Assembly (NCBI GenBank): GCA_035079385.1
Contig: JAVHKY010000028.1
Span: 2,852,001 to 2,916,000 of the forward strand
Direction: 5' to 3'
Length of the DNA: 64,000 nt
Source: Aspidiotus rigidus
Lineage: Eukaryota; Arthropoda; Insecta; Hemiptera; Diaspididae
Shown: positions 29,041 through 41,309 of the stretch, piece by piece
Numbering within the stretch: position 1 is the stretch's first letter
Layout: the number at the start of each line of letters is the position of its first letter
Notes under the pieces: model-generated
Told to the model about the DNA's origin: nothing
The model's input: the letters and a program-made list of their open reading frames with translations, nothing else
The model's database searches: none
Made by a program: the position numbers and the translations under genes

Positions 29041-30570
29041 GACTTAGAAGAATTTCGAGTCTCAAGCTATATATGAAAGGAGGGGGACTTGGAAGAATTT
29101 CAAGTCTCGAGCTATATATAATAGGGGGGGGGGGACTTGGAAGAATTTCGACTTTCGAGCTACCGTCCGCCGTCCAACCAAAAACTTGGAAAAATTTTGA
29201 GACTCGAGCTATATATGATAGAAGGGGACTTGGAAGAATTTCAAGTCTTAAGATATATATGATAGGAGGGGGACTTGGAAGAATCGTGACTTTCGAGCTA
29301 TATATGATAGGAGGGGGACTTAGAAGAATTTCAAGTCTCGAGCTATATATGATAGGAGGGGTACTTAAAAGAATTTCAAGTCTCGAGCTATATATAATAG
29401 GGGGGGGGGGGGACTTGGAAGAATTTTGACTTTCGAGCTACCGTCCGCCGTCCAACCAAAAACTTGGAAAAATTTTGAGACTCGAGCTATATATGATAGA
29501 AGGGGACTTGGAAGAATTTCAAGTCTTGAGATATATATGATAGGAGGGGGACTTGGAAGAATCGTGACTTTCGAGCTATATATGATAGGAGGGGGACTTG
29601 GAAGAATTTCAAGTCTCGAGCTATATATGATAGGAGGGCGACTTAGAAGATTTAGAAGAATTTCAAGTCTCGAGCTATATATAATAGGGGGGGGGGGACT
29701 TGGAAGAATTTTGACTTTCGAGCTACCGTCCGCCGTCCAACCAAAAACTTGGAAAAATTTTGAGACTCGAGCTATATATGATAGAAGGGGACTTGGAAGA
29801 ATTTCAAGTCTTGAGATATATATGATAGGAGGGGGACTTGGAAGAATCGTGACTTTCGAGCTATATATGATAGGAGGGGGACTTAGAAGAATTTCAAGTC
29901 TCGAGCTATATATGATAGGAGGGGGACTTAGAAGATTTAGAAGAATTTCAAGTCTCGAGCTATATATAATAGGGGGGGGGGGGGGACTTGGAAGAATTTT
30001 GACTTTCGAGCTACCGTCCGCCGTCCAACCAAAAACTTGGAAAAATTTTGAGACTCGAGCTATATATGATAGAAGGGGACTTGGAAGAATTTCAAGTCTT
30101 GAGATATATATGATAGGAGGGGGACTTGGAAGAATCGTGACTTTCGAGCTATATATGATAGGAGGAGGACTTAGAAGAATTTCAAGTCTCGAGCTATATA
30201 TGATAGGAGGGGGACTTAGAAGAATTTCAAGTCTCGAGCTATATATGATAGGGTGGGGGACTTGGAAGAATTTTGACTTTCGAACTACCGTCCGCCGTCC
30301 AACCAAAAACTTGGAAAAATTTTGAGACTCGAGCTATATATGATAGAAGGGGGACTTGGAAGAATTTCAAGTCTTGAGATATATATGATAGGAGGGGGAC
30401 TTGGAAGAATCGTGACTTTCGAGCTATATATGATAGGAGGGGGACTTGGAAGAATTTCAAGTCTCGAGCTATATATGATAGGAGGGCGACTTAGAAGATT
30501 TAGAAGAATTTTGAGTCTCGAACTATATATGTTAGGAGGGGGACTTGGAAGAATTGTGACTTCCGAGCTA
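29041..30570. repeat. 45-bp satellite with a roughly 280-bp higher-order repeat
   Basis: The basic unit is about 45 bp (CTATATATGATAGGAGGGGG, then ACTTGGAAGAATTTCAAGTC, then TCGAG), some 34 units in all. A variant containing GTCCGCCGTCCAACCAAAAA recurs at about 29165, 29445, 29729, 30015 and 30292, giving a higher-order period of 277-286 bp repeated about five times. Because 45 is divisible by three, open frames of about 300 codons exist on both strands (15-residue repeats such as LELYMIGGGLGRISS); these are artefacts, not genes. Confidence 0.9.
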
Positions 30571-30589
30571 TCTTGAATTTTCAATACCA

Positions 30590-30746
30590 AATCTCATTCG
30601 AATCATAAAACAGGTTCCCTGCGTTCCTCGTTTAACTTCGTTAAGGAAGCCGTAATTTTTCCAAGTTTTTCGCTGGACGGCGCACGGCGCGCGACAGATT
30701 TCTCAAATAACCCCCCATAAAACAGGTTCCCTGTTAAAAAGGCACA
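30590..30746. mobile_element. Ends of an AACAGGGAACC-type element beside the satellite
   Basis: AAACAGGTTCCCTG occurs at 30608-30621 and 30722-30735, the latter preceded by GGACGGCGCACGGCGCGCGA and an A/C-rich stretch. The same order (GGACGGCG..., CCCCCC, AAAACAGGTTCCCTGTT) ends the nested element at 59386-59906, and a decayed version lies near 54240-54285. The satellite unit also occurs next to this end at 59788-59850. Confidence 0.5.
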
Positions 30747-30847
30747 GAATTTCGGTTAGCCTCTATTTTTTAGGGGATATCCGCTATTTTTCACATATGA
30801 AGTATTGGTTACAGTTCTTTGGACAGATCTCAAGGTCCGCTTTCTTT

Positions 30848-30990
30848 TGGTTCCGCTTCTAAGGACCATTCTCCCGATCCGCTTCCTTTCGGTTCCGCTT
30901 CCAAGAAGTGATCGGCGGATCCGCTTCCTTTTGGTTCCGCTTCCAAGCAGCAATCGCCGGATCCGCTTCCTTTCGGTTCCACTTCCTAAA
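30848..30990. repeat. 42-bp tandem repeat, about 3.4 units
   Basis: Units of 42 bp share GGTTCCGCTTC and GATCCGCTTCCTTT. The period is a multiple of three, which explains overlapping open frames on both strands. No gene is inferred. Confidence 0.8.
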
Positions 30991-31209
30991 TCCGAAAATT
31001 CAGGTCCGGATTCCGGATACCATTTTGGATAGCAATTCCGGTTCACACCCCTGTAAACTAGTCAGCCTAAAATACAGAATACTAGGCTGATACTGAGCTA
31101 AGAAATACTGGTAGAGGGGATGTTGCTATGACGTCATAATGAATCAATATAATCGATATATCAAATGGAAGTGCAGTAAACAAGCATATAAAATGTTACA
31201 CTGGAGAAG

Positions 31210-31580
31210 ATATGTTAACATCCACCCGTTTTTTCACTGTGAATTTGATGCTCCCATTCTTCGCATTTGTTTCCAGAAGTAGTTAATCCACGTGTCTATT
31301 AATGTCTGACCACACAATTAAGATATCATCTATGTATTTAGCATAGTGTTTGATCGATTTTCCAAACTTGCTGCCTTTCGATATCTTGTTTTCCATATCA
31401 TTCGTGAATACCTCCACCAATGTAGGTGACAGCGGTGACTCCATCACTAGTAGGCCCTTGCTTCAGAACTTGGTATTAAATCGACACTAGTTCTGGTCCA
31501 CGATCTCTTTGACTATTTTGACGTACTCCAGGTTTCCATGATATCTGTTATTTCGTAGGAGGCTGAGAAATTCCTGTAGA
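31210..31580 (-). pseudogene. PLE reverse-transcriptase fragment
   Basis: Minus-strand sequence is closely related to 21600-21990 of copy A: the region encoding the KHY...YIDDILIVW-type catalytic block and the block before it. GATATCTTGTTTTCCATATC is shared between the two. Stops and small indels make it non-coding. Neither the connector nor the endonuclease is present. Confidence 0.75.
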
Positions 31581-31643
31581 ATAGAATACCTGAGATCTCT
31601 TTTGATATGTTTCATATTTTTACTGTACCCCCAACCCCATGTC

Positions 31644-32245
31644 AAGGCCCCCGACACGATGTGAGCGTTGAGAAGTTTCCGGAATGTCCGAGATGTGAGC
31701 GTTAAAATACCATACCTGAGTGTCAAAATCAATTTCTCTGCTGGTTTAATTTCTCGAATACCATAATTTCTCCCACATTCTAACCGCTTCTCAGTTTTTC
31801 CAAGGAGCACTTCGAAGCTCTGAATCGACACGATAGTGTATTGGAAAAATCTATTGTTGTCTTTTCTTAGATCAGGATACAAATAATGAAAATCACCGAA
31901 TAAATGGCGAACTTCATATTGATTGGATTTATTTGCTTTGGAATTTGTAGTTTTATCTATTCATCATCCAGTTCTACATCGTCGTTTAGTAAAAGGATGA
32001 GTGCTAAATCTCAAAAATCTAAAAAATATTCACACGAAAAACAAAACTTTAGAAAAAACCAAACACGGAACCATCATATCCTAAAAATTCTTAAAACTGA
32101 TGAGCGTCAATATCAAACTTTTTTGATCTTGATCGTGAGCGTCAATGCTTAACGCTCAACGCTCATATTATGGTCACTATCATTATAATCCAGGCTTTTG
32201 ATATTGTGAGCGTAACGATCAACGCTCACATCGTGTCCGGGGCTT
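31644..32245. mobile_element. 602-bp MITE with GACACGATGTGAGCGTTGA ends
   Basis: The two ends match in inverted orientation for about 28 bp (AAGGCCCCCGACACGATG... against AAGCCCCGGACACGATG...), with additional GAGCGT words inside each end (31700, 32105-32215). It is inserted near the PLE fragment. No clear target duplication is seen. It is non-coding, though it contains an 82-codon open frame at 31904-32152 with no recognised motif. Confidence 0.72.
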
Positions 32246-32465
32246 AAAACCCCAGGAAAATTTCCCAATTTCGCGAGTCTCGCTTGGCTAATCCCTTCAT
32301 GGCTACAACACTCCCTCAACTGCATTTATAACCCCAGGAAAATGTTTCAATTTCGCTAGCCGCCCTCCTGATGGCTAATAACCTCCCACGTCTACACCAC
32401 TTTTCCCTCGATCCCACTTAAAACCCATGAAAAATTTTCCTCCATTAAACTTAGTCACCTACAAG

Positions 32466-32990
32466 GCTGGTTCAACCATTGGTGAGCTGTACATACAGTT
32501 GCATTCTTGTATCTTCAAATACCAAAGCCAGTTGTGCCCCACCTACGACAGGTAGACACCGCATTAAAATATATTGAAATACGATCTCAGAAAATTTTTA
32601 AATCGCGTGCACTACTTACACCTCATCACAGTCAATATGAGTTCCGATATCATAACACTGGGCTTAGATCAAGTTAAGCAATTTCGAGAAAAAGAACTCT
32701 GAGCGGGTGAGCCCCCCGTCAGATAGCAGGGCTGGTTCAACTATTGGTGAGTTGCACATAAACAGCATTCTTGTATTCTCGAACCCCAAAGACAGTTGCG
32801 CCCCACCAACGACAGGTAGACACCGTATCAAAGATATGAATTATGATCTTTATTCATTTGGCCGCGCCAGAAAATTTTTTAATCTCGTGCACTACTTACC
32901 CCTCATTACGCTCAATACGAGTTCCGATGATCATAACACTGGGCTTAAATCAGGTTAAGCAATTTCGAGAAAAAGAGCTCCGAGCCCCCG
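32466..32990. repeat. Tandem duplication, period about 265 bp, containing a PLE tail
   Basis: GGCTGGTTCAAC(C/T)ATTGGTGAG begins at about 32467 and 32731. Both units contain GTGCACTACTTA(C)ACC near their ends, as in the 3' end of PLE copy B (23851), so the duplicated block includes PLE terminal sequence. Confidence 0.65.
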
Positions 32991-35900
32991 TCAGTTAGTT
33001 AACCTGCGAGATGGAGCAATTGACTCAAAAAAAAAATTGACGTATTCTCGCTGGTCATACGTTTCGACGAAAATATAATCCGAGCTAATTAGATGATATA
33101 CAACTCTTTTCTAAAGGTCTAAAGTCAGGTTCTAATGTTTGTGTACCACTTTTGGAATTCCTTTACGTTGGTCACCCAAGTGATCAGTTTTGTGAACCCG
33201 TTAGAGGTTTTTTTTCTCGTCCTTATTCTTGCGTGTGGCCTAACGATAAACAACGCTGCCGGACGAACGTGTCACATCTCGGTGTCAAAATTCATTTGTC
33301 GCACACGTATTAAGCCATCTCTATATAGCACCCCACTCAGCTGGAAATACACGTTCTGTCGCACCATTCGACGGTAGCACGGATAGAAGAGAATAATTTT
33401 GACCTACGCACTTTCACACAACACACCGTAAAAGTGAAATTGATCGCGTGAACCATCGGAAGATCATCGGCGATTAGATTGCTCGATTTTAAGGCAGGCG
33501 ACTCGCGACTACCATATGGTGCACACAATAGAAGCTACCATCGTGAAGACGTTTAGAGGACTCGATCAGTAGAACGATTGCTGCAGCTGAAGCCGAGAGT
33601 ACTTGCTGCTGAACTCTTCAATTTTAATAATTACCCTCATGTGTCAAAGAATGAACTAAGGAAGCGAGTGAGACGCGGTATTCTTCAACTGTAACCCAAA
33701 CACTGGAAATAATAGACCGAATGTTTATGATCGCGCGAAAACCTCTTCGTGTACACCTACATAAAAATTCCTACGTTCGCTTACGAACACCTTTTAAAGC
33801 GTTATTCGCTCTTTTTATAAGCTTACTGACTTTACATTACGAGTGGTTTTCGAATAAGAAAGGCTTACCGCGAGCTCTTATTCGTTCTTTACCCTTTTTA
33901 ACTGCATAGGTGACTTCGTAAACTATTTGATTACTATTTTCATTACGTGAATTAGACTTTCGAAGACAAAACAAACTGAAAAACCGTGTACTAAAAAAAT
34001 AAACCCTGGAACATGGGATATGGGCGCGTTGTACGGGAAAACGTTAAGAACGCTTTTATTGGCGACGTAATTGGTTGTATTAATTTTTATTATTACCCTG
34101 AAATGGAAAACAAATGATATATGAAAAACTCTCGGAGAAGCGTAAATCAAGGCCTACCAGACTATATACATTTTAATAATTAGGATAAATTCCTCTTTTA
34201 ATTTCGACGATACGGTTTGTACGTTTTTTAAAAGTTTTGTACCGGTTAATGGACTTGTAAGGAGATGAAGGAAGAGAAGGACTTTTTTTTTGTGGTGAAA
34301 TTTCAAACGCCCGCGACATCGTAATAAGCGGAGCGAAAGAAATTATAATAAATTGCGCGGAGGTCGAGATGTACGCTAAATGATTCGAGAATGCGGACCA
34401 GATTTCTTTCTAACCCTCATCATTTCTGTCTTACACGGCCGTTAGCCACGATACGTGCACAAGATGAGGAAAGTACCGTTCGGTCGTCATTTTTGAGGGT
34501 GGTCCAAATTTACGAACCACACGATGTCTATTCACGGTGACGATAAAGCGCGTAGGAATGCGTATTCTCAAAAAAAAAACTTGGAAAAGATAAGTGCAGT
34601 GCATTATTTGCAATCGATAAGCGGCCCATTGGTCGATCTATTCGAGATATTCCCGCGCGATAATCTGGTATTGTATGCATTCCAAGAATCTCTAATCACG
34701 CTACGATGCCTTCTCACTAGTAATAGTAATATTATCATATAAATGGCATGCATGTCAAAATTTAAGTTCGGGTCACGAGTGATGGTCGCGGGCTCGAATA
34801 AAAAATGCTATCTGTTACAGATTTTCAATTTAGAAATTATTCTTGTCAAATAGTTGTCTGGAATATGAAAAATAAATTCGCGAAAATTGATTCGAGCGCT
34901 AGATTCTAGGCGACGGTTTACACGCGATTCCGTTGCAAAATACTGGTACTATAGATTCTCACCACGAGCAGCCCCCCATCGATATTCCCCGCTGCTACCA
35001 CATAATATTCCTACCTACACACCCAGACTGTAGCACGTTGAAACAACGAGTATATTGCAGGCCGCTAGGCATCGAGAAAGGAGTCAACGTGCCAAGATGT
35101 AAGAAAAAAAAAAAAATCGTACGAAAATTTTCAGTTACCAAATCTCTATAAAGATATACAACTGCGAGTTGATATGAAACATTGAAGAAGACAACAATTG
35201 TGAGTGTCTGGTTCATAGAACTTCGAGTAGATACGAATAATTAGTTTACATTCTTCATACGACGTAGAGATCTGTACACTCCCCAATGTGCTTACATCAA
35301 AATCTTTTCTATACGGAATGCTTGCTGAAAACATTAGTCCAACAAAGTAGAGAGATTCGAAAAGGGTTGCAAAGACACGAAGGTGAAACTGATGCAGTTG
35401 CGCGCCAGATGATTTCGTGAAATGTTTTCATTTCTCATGCACCCTGAATATATGGTACCTATCGTAAACAGACTTTCATCGCGACACTTTACAGAGTGCG
35501 AAGGAGGCGAGCGTGGATGTGTCTAAAAGTCTAAATAATATAGTGTGCATGAAATCGTATTAGAAACTTGAAAGATTTCGACATTCGAGTCTCATAGAAC
35601 TCAGTTTCATGAATTAACGCATGAGATATTAGGAAAATAGAATTTTCGCCTAAAAATTCTATGCTCAGAAAATCGCACGCACTAATTTTACAAAAAATGA
35701 TGGTAGAATATTTATACGTACGAATCTGGGAACTCCCAAGTGCTTTTTTAGTTGATTCGGAAAATATGAAAATTAATAGCGGGTCGTTTGTACCATCATG
35801 ATCTGACTGCAGTCTCATCATCAAACTTATCTTCTGATGATTCCAGTAACCCTCGATGACCTTTTCCAGGCTTTGGATCTCGAGTTTACAAGACGGATAG

Positions 35901-36240
35901 GTGAAATCTTCTCCTTGTTGTACGAAGTATTTCGGGGCGCATTTAGCGGTATGAGTCTGCTCACCTCCTTAAGTGTGGATCCGGGACACTAGACATGATT
36001 TTGACAACTTCTACAAGATATACTCACGCTCACAAAATGCTCTAATAAATGGTATCTGAAATAGTTCACGTGTTCGGGTGGTTCTCATTGGTGCAACATT
36101 ATATATGGAAGGATATTGAAAGCTCTTACAAGTGCCTACATATATGATCAGGATGATCAAGCAACTATTTGTATCTTGGCTGTCGAGAAATCCGAGCGTA
36201 GACGTCTGCTGGCCATAATTTTCCCTGCCTTCCCCCTCCA
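32991..36240. other. No recognised gene or mobile element
   Basis: Apparently single-copy sequence. Open frames of 60-97 codons occur in several frames without motifs. I see no splice-consistent exon chain. Confidence 0.35.
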
Positions 36241-36640
36241 CTCATCGTATACATATCGCTATAGGATCAACATCTTACCAAGATTTCTAGGTACCGAAGG
36301 AGGGATACTTGAACGAGTAAAAATGATAACACAGATCGTGAGCGCTTTCGGTCGAGAAACCAATATTTAACGAGAAAAGGAAGCAACTAACTCGACGATG
36401 ACTGAAAACAAGAATGTCCGACGAAATCAGGACTGACCTATCGAGTCATGATGGAGTATACTCAAAAGAGTAAAGAAACACAGATACACGAACCGCACTA
36501 AAATTTTACACGACTGAGCGCTTTCGGCTAAACAGCCATTCTCAAAGTATAGAAAGCGACTGAACCCAACACCGACAAGAACGAGTAACAACGAAGAGGA
36601 GGTCATGACTGAACCAGCGAGTCATCGAAGTGTGAATCAT
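36241..36640 (-). mobile_element. PLE family 2 terminal repeats with hammerhead-like motifs
   Basis: On the minus strand, GGCTGTTTAGCC then GAAAGCGCTCAG (about 36531-36509) and GGTTTCTCGACC then GAAAGCGCTCACG (about 36362-36338) share one layout: a 3-4 bp stem closed by a short loop, directly followed by GAAAGCGCTC. This looks like hammerhead stem II plus the GAAA half. The + strand copy is at 39238-39263. They are probably tandem terminal repeats of the PLE whose coding part follows. Confidence 0.45.
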
Positions 36641-36731
36641 CCTCATAGACTAATTCAATCAATCCCTCCTCAGGAATATACCTGTTCAACACGGTAATGT
36701 CTTTAATATTACGGTGACGATGAATTTCGAT

Positions 36732-37256
36732 TTATTCTATCGCTAAGCGCCTGAAATATGATTTCTCCCTGTGAAGGAGAACTTCAGACCCCTCTTTGGG
36801 ACTATGGCCACTTTCAATTAAATGGTCCGCAAACGCCGACTCGCCTACTTTTCTTTTTTCCCAGGCTTTCCTGTGTTCATAAACTCTAATTTGGAGTTGA
36901 CGGCCAGGGCAATCACCACAGGCCACCCTATAAACACCGCCCCTCTCAGCCATCGGTATAGGATCTTTCAATTTGACCAAAAGGCTCTTAACTGTATTGG
37001 CACTATAAAACGCCGGTCGAAAACCGAAAGGACGCAGGACACGGCTCAACTCCGAAGAAAACCTCCCCAGAAACGGCAGCCTAATCCACCGTTTTCGCCT
37101 ATCAAGATGCATTTCCCGGGGGAGGGAGGTTGTGGAATCAAGACTTTTCTTTGTAAATCTCCTCTGGACCATAAGGTCAATGTCCACTTTGACCTGATTC
37201 ACTCTAGCCAAGTGCTTTCTCGTCACGAGTTCTTTTTTTAAGGCGACCTCACTCAA
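36732..37256 (-). pseudogene. PLE family 2 connector and endonuclease, YIG deleted
   Basis: This is a 174-codon open frame with the connector (KHLARVNQVKVDIDLMVQRR) and the C-terminal GIY-YIG region: GGVYRVACGDCPG then RQLQIRVYEHRKAW and GESAFADHLIESGHS. Compared with the plus copy (CNDCDGVYIGETGHQLQIRV), about seven residues covering YIG are gone, although the frame is kept open. Catalysis is therefore not expected. It lies in opposite orientation to the next copy. Confidence 0.82.
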
Positions 37257-37499
37257 AGGGAGCTGGGTGAGGCGATGTATTAAGCTATTAAATGTAGCTA
37301 CTTTATGGCGAAAGGTACGAAAGACGACCCGTGGATGGCAATGTCGGTCGAAGTACTTTTCGGGTAAATACCGAATTCATGGACACCGTCAATGACGGAT
37401 ATAGATAAGTCTAGAAAATTGAACTAACGACTCCTCGCGATGTGAGTCATACTCATAAATTAGTTCAACCAATCCCTCGTCCGGAATTTACCTGTTAAG

Positions 37500-39175
37500 T
37501 ACGGTCACGTTATCGCTGTTCAGATGGCAAAGACCGACAAAGGGAATTCCATCGTTGCGATAGATAAGGCTACTTATCATTTTAAGGTGGAAGAGGTTCT
37601 AAACGAGTGTGGGGCCACCAAACCCCCTCTTCAATTCCCCTCACTATGTCAAAGACGTTAAAAGTTCTAGTATCATTACCAAGTGAAAAAACGTTTGCTC
37701 GAACCTAACCCAGTACCTCCTTTATTGTACGGGTTGCCTAAAGTTCATAAGGCCAATATTCCCATGCGGCCTGCTGTATCCTGCGTCTCTCTCTCCCCCC
37801 CCCCCGCCTATTCGCTCGCCATATGTCTGGACCGTTGGTTCAAATATCATATTGAATACGAGTCTCCTTACTCCGTCAAAAATTCAGTCTCCTTGGCCAA
37901 TAGGCTCAAAGATGAAGTACTATTTTATGCTCCTTCGATGTGATCGGTCTGTTTCCAAACATCCCAAAAGCGGCTACTTTCCAACATTTAGGCGACCTTC
38001 TCGTTAAATTTAATACTTCTCATGAAAAGTTGCGGGAGTTCTTTATTTACTGAACGTCTGCTGGTCCCCTAATTTTTGTAAATTTAATGATAAATATTTC
38101 AAATTCCCGAAGGAAATGGGCATTCCCATTGAATCCCCGTTGGAGGTCTTTATGTCGAAATTTGAGGCTGACCTCTTTTCCTCGGGCCAGTTATTCTTAA
38201 ATCATGTTCATTATTGACACAGATATGTGGATGACGTGCTATGTGCGTGGACAGGTCCCCAAGAACTCCTTGGTGAGTTTCTTAAGTATCTAAATGCTCA
38301 GTTTCCCTCCATAAAACTCACTTTGGAGGTTGGTTATTCTACTATCAACTTCTTGGACCTTACCATCTCCGAAAGAGATAGGGCCCATGAGTTCACAATA
38401 TACAGAAATGATACTTCGACTGATATTGTTGTCCACGGCGCGTCATTATGCCCTGTCGCCTATAAGATAGCTGCTCTTAATAGTTTCATTCATCGACTCA
38501 CTCACATCCCTTTTGAGTCAAGCAGCCTTCCAGAAAGAACTACGCACTATAAAGTACTTGGTTCGGGTGAACGAGGTCAACTTAGACATTGACCAGATGG
38601 TCCGTAGGAAGATCACGCGACAATGCCTTGATTCTACTACCTCCCTCCCTCGGGAGGGGAGTCGTGAAGGCAGATTAAGCTCCCCTTCCTGGGTAAGTTT
38701 TCGTCAGATTTGAGTCGCGCCCTTCGGCCCTTTCGTTTCCGGCCGGTTTTCTATAATCCCAAAACATTAAAAGGACTGTTCGTTAGATTGAAGGACCCTA
38801 TACAGCCATTACAGAGGAGTGGGGTTTATGTATAAAATGTAACGACTGTGACGGAGTTTACATAGGTGAGACCGGTCACCAGCTCCAAATAAGAGTAGCT
38901 GAGCACTTGAAGGCCTGGAAAAAGGATAACTTGGGAGAATCGGCCTTCGCGGACCACTTAATCACCTGTGGCCACAGTTTCAGTGAGGGGTCAGAGACCC
39001 TCCACCGTGGAGAAAGATCGTATTTCAAACGAATGACGCTGGAAAATATCGAGATAATTCGCCACCTGAACAGCGGTAACGTAAGCGTACTTGACAGGTA
39101 TATTCCGGACGAGGGATTGGTTCAACTAATTTATGAGTATGATTCACATCGCGAGGAGTCGTTAGTTCAATCATG
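37500..39175 (+). pseudogene. PLE family 2 reverse transcriptase and GIY-YIG endonuclease (broken)
   Basis: In order: NSIVAIDKATYHFKVEEVLN; LLYGLPKVHKANIPMRPAVS (37683-37943); EMGIPIESPLEVFMSKFEADL; RYVDDVLCAWTGPQELLGEF (38224-38592), holding the catalytic Asp pair; the connector TIKYLVRVNEVNLDIDQMVR; then CNDCDGVYIGETGHQLQIRV and AFADHLITCGHSFSEG (38840-39176). All major PLE blocks are visible but lie in at least four frames with stops between them. It differs from copies A/B in motif wording, so it is a second PLE lineage. Confidence 0.85.
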
Positions 39176-39237
39176 ATCTCACCGTTGTTTTCTGTTGTCG
39201 ACTGTTTCTCTGTCAGTCGCTTTCTATTCTCCGCCCG

Positions 39238-39263
39238 TTGATGGCTTCTTAGCCGAAAGTGCT
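39238..39263 (+). ncRNA. Hammerhead-like motif at the PLE family 2 3' end
   Basis: GTTGATG is followed by a perfect 4-bp stem and loop (GGCT TCTT AGCC) and GAAAGTGC. The GAAA half and stem II look good; the CUGAUGA half is altered. It lies just past the endonuclease stop, where PLE terminal repeats carry hammerheads. Confidence 0.4.
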
Positions 39264-39399
39264 TGCGGTAGTTTGTGTTGTTTTGTTTCTGCGGCTTTAG
39301 CACCTTTCTTAATTCATTTACTCGTTTTAGTATTTGTCGTTCTAATTATGTCGGGCCGTAACTTGGAGGAACGAATCGTTTCAATTAAGAAACAGACTT

Positions 39400-39690
39400 T
39401 TGACAGCAGTAGGATTGTAAAAAGCCGGCTGGTATCCAAAAGTGCGGAGGACGCGGCTCAACTGCAAAGAAAACTTGTCCAGAAACTAGAGCCCGATCCA
39501 TCGTTTCCTACTATCGGGGTGTAAATCCCGAGGGAGCGTAGTTGAAGAATCAAGGGATTTCCTAGTGAGCCTTCTATAAACCATGAGGTCAATATCCACC
39601 GTGACCTGATTCACTTTAGCGAGGTGTTTTATTGTCACTAGTTCTTTACGAAAAGCGGCCTGACTCAGTTAGGCGAGTGCAAAACGCAAT
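39400..39690 (-). pseudogene. PLE family 2 connector fragment, inverted
   Basis: Minus-strand translation at 39540-39665 resembles the connector of the two copies above (QAAFRKELVTIKHLAKVNQV, DIDLMVYRR). It is a third piece of this family in a third alternation of orientation within 3 kb. Confidence 0.65.
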
Positions 39691-40893
39691 CTGGGAATCA
39701 TTATGAGACAAACCAAATCTTTTGTCAACATGTCTGTTCTCCGCTTGCTGTATCTGGTGCTTGTACGATCACATCTGGATAGTGCAAGTGTAATATGGGG
39801 TCCAGTAGGTAAGAGGAAGTTGAAAAAAATTGAACATATTCACAAGATATCTTCATTTTAGAAATTTTGGGTATTACGATACCTCAATTACTTATTCGGA
39901 ATTGGTCCTGGGTTACGAGTCAACTACTCTATAAGTGAGAAGCGAACTTAGTTTAATAATGATAGTGAGGGATATCCTGTGTGGAAAAACTGAATCGTCG
40001 TTCTTACTAAGTAAGATAAATTTCCTTGCTCCATCCAGAACGAGTAGGTGTAGAGATATCTTTCAGATTCCTCAGCACAGAACGCAGCAATTTGCTTCTG
40101 CTCCACGGCGTCGTGGCCTGTCTCTGTTGAACCGTGTTGTTAAAGAAGACCGCACAATTGATATATTTTTTGACAGTAGAAAAATGTTAGGTAGCAAGGT
40201 GACGACAGTCCTCATGAACTTCAAATTGATAATGCTTGCCCATACCTTATTTTTGTTTATTATCCATTTTTTTTTTTTTTTTTTTTTTTTTAACATCATA
40301 AATCTTTTAGTTTGATCTTGTCCGCACCCCTACGAACGGCCTCCATATATCTGTAATTATTATTATTTTATTTATTTATTTATTTATTTTTATTTTTATT
40401 TTTTTGTTTATTCTCCGAAATGATTGGTTTGTGGAAGGGGTTGGGGGATGGGATATGGGACCAGGTTTGGGGTGGCTAGTGGTTGACATATTATCATTAT
40501 TTTTTATTTATTTTTTTTTATTTTTATTTTCATTTTGTTTCTGTTTTGAATTTTGAATTTTGTTTGTTTATTATCCGTATTTTTCTATCATTTTTATTTT
40601 TATTTATTTTTATTATTTTTTTATTATTTTTTTTTAGTTTGAATTTTTAATTTTGTTCGTTTATTATCCGTATTTTTCTATTATTTTTATTTTTATTTTT
40701 TTTATTTTTTTTTTTCAGTTTGAATTTTAATTTTATTTGTTTATCATCCGTATTTTTCTGTTGTTTTTATTTTTATTTTTGTTTTAATTTTTTTTTTTCT
40801 ATCTTTTTTATTTATAGTGCCCTCCTGTCATTGGCCGATCGGCTGTTGGAGGGCACTCCAATAATACATATAAATAAATGAATAAATAAATGT
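39691..40893 (+). mobile_element. LINE 3' fragment, copy 2
   Basis: Same element as 919-2351. The coding remnant at 39716-40260 is better preserved: SVLRLLYLVLVRSHLDSASV then, after frame changes, LLSKINFLAPSRTSRCRDIF and RRRGLSLLNRVVKEDRTIDI. A T-rich region with diverged tandem units (TTTTGTTCGTTTATTATCCG-type, repeated three times at 40555-40760) follows. It ends with GGCCGATCGGCTGTTGGAGG and an AAATAAATG tail at about 40893. Confidence 0.75.
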
Positions 40894-41309
40894 ATTAAAG
40901 TCTTGAAAGTGTCAATCTTGTTGGCAACAGGATCGAAAGACGACAAGAATATCGGTCGAGGTATTTTTTTGTGACATGTTTCATGTCTTTTGTCTCACCA
41001 TACCTCGATTTGAAAATTTACGAGTACACCCCCCTCCCCCCATCAAGAGAGACCGTGCGCGTGCGCGTACAAATCTCTACCCGATAAGTGATTCAGACAT
41101 TTGCCATGATCCCAAACATGATCTTCATTTATAAAAATCTCTCTACTTCTATAAGTCTTTTTGAATCAATTTTATTAGAAGTAATCGTAATCTTGACTCC
41201 AATCTTTCCGTGGAGCACTCGAGTTTGACTCCGCGGAATACCTCCCAGCTCTAAGCCATCCCATTTTCCCTCTCGGAAGTTTCAGACGACTCTGACGTAT
41301 ATCGGTATC

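Noticed and set aside
29365..30325. Open frames of 299 and 313 codons on opposite strands
   Set aside because: They are products of a 45-bp tandem repeat whose length is a multiple of three; no domain and no start context.
39195..39524. 109-codon plus-strand frame
   Set aside because: Spans a PLE terminal repeat and the antisense of a PLE connector; no independent support.
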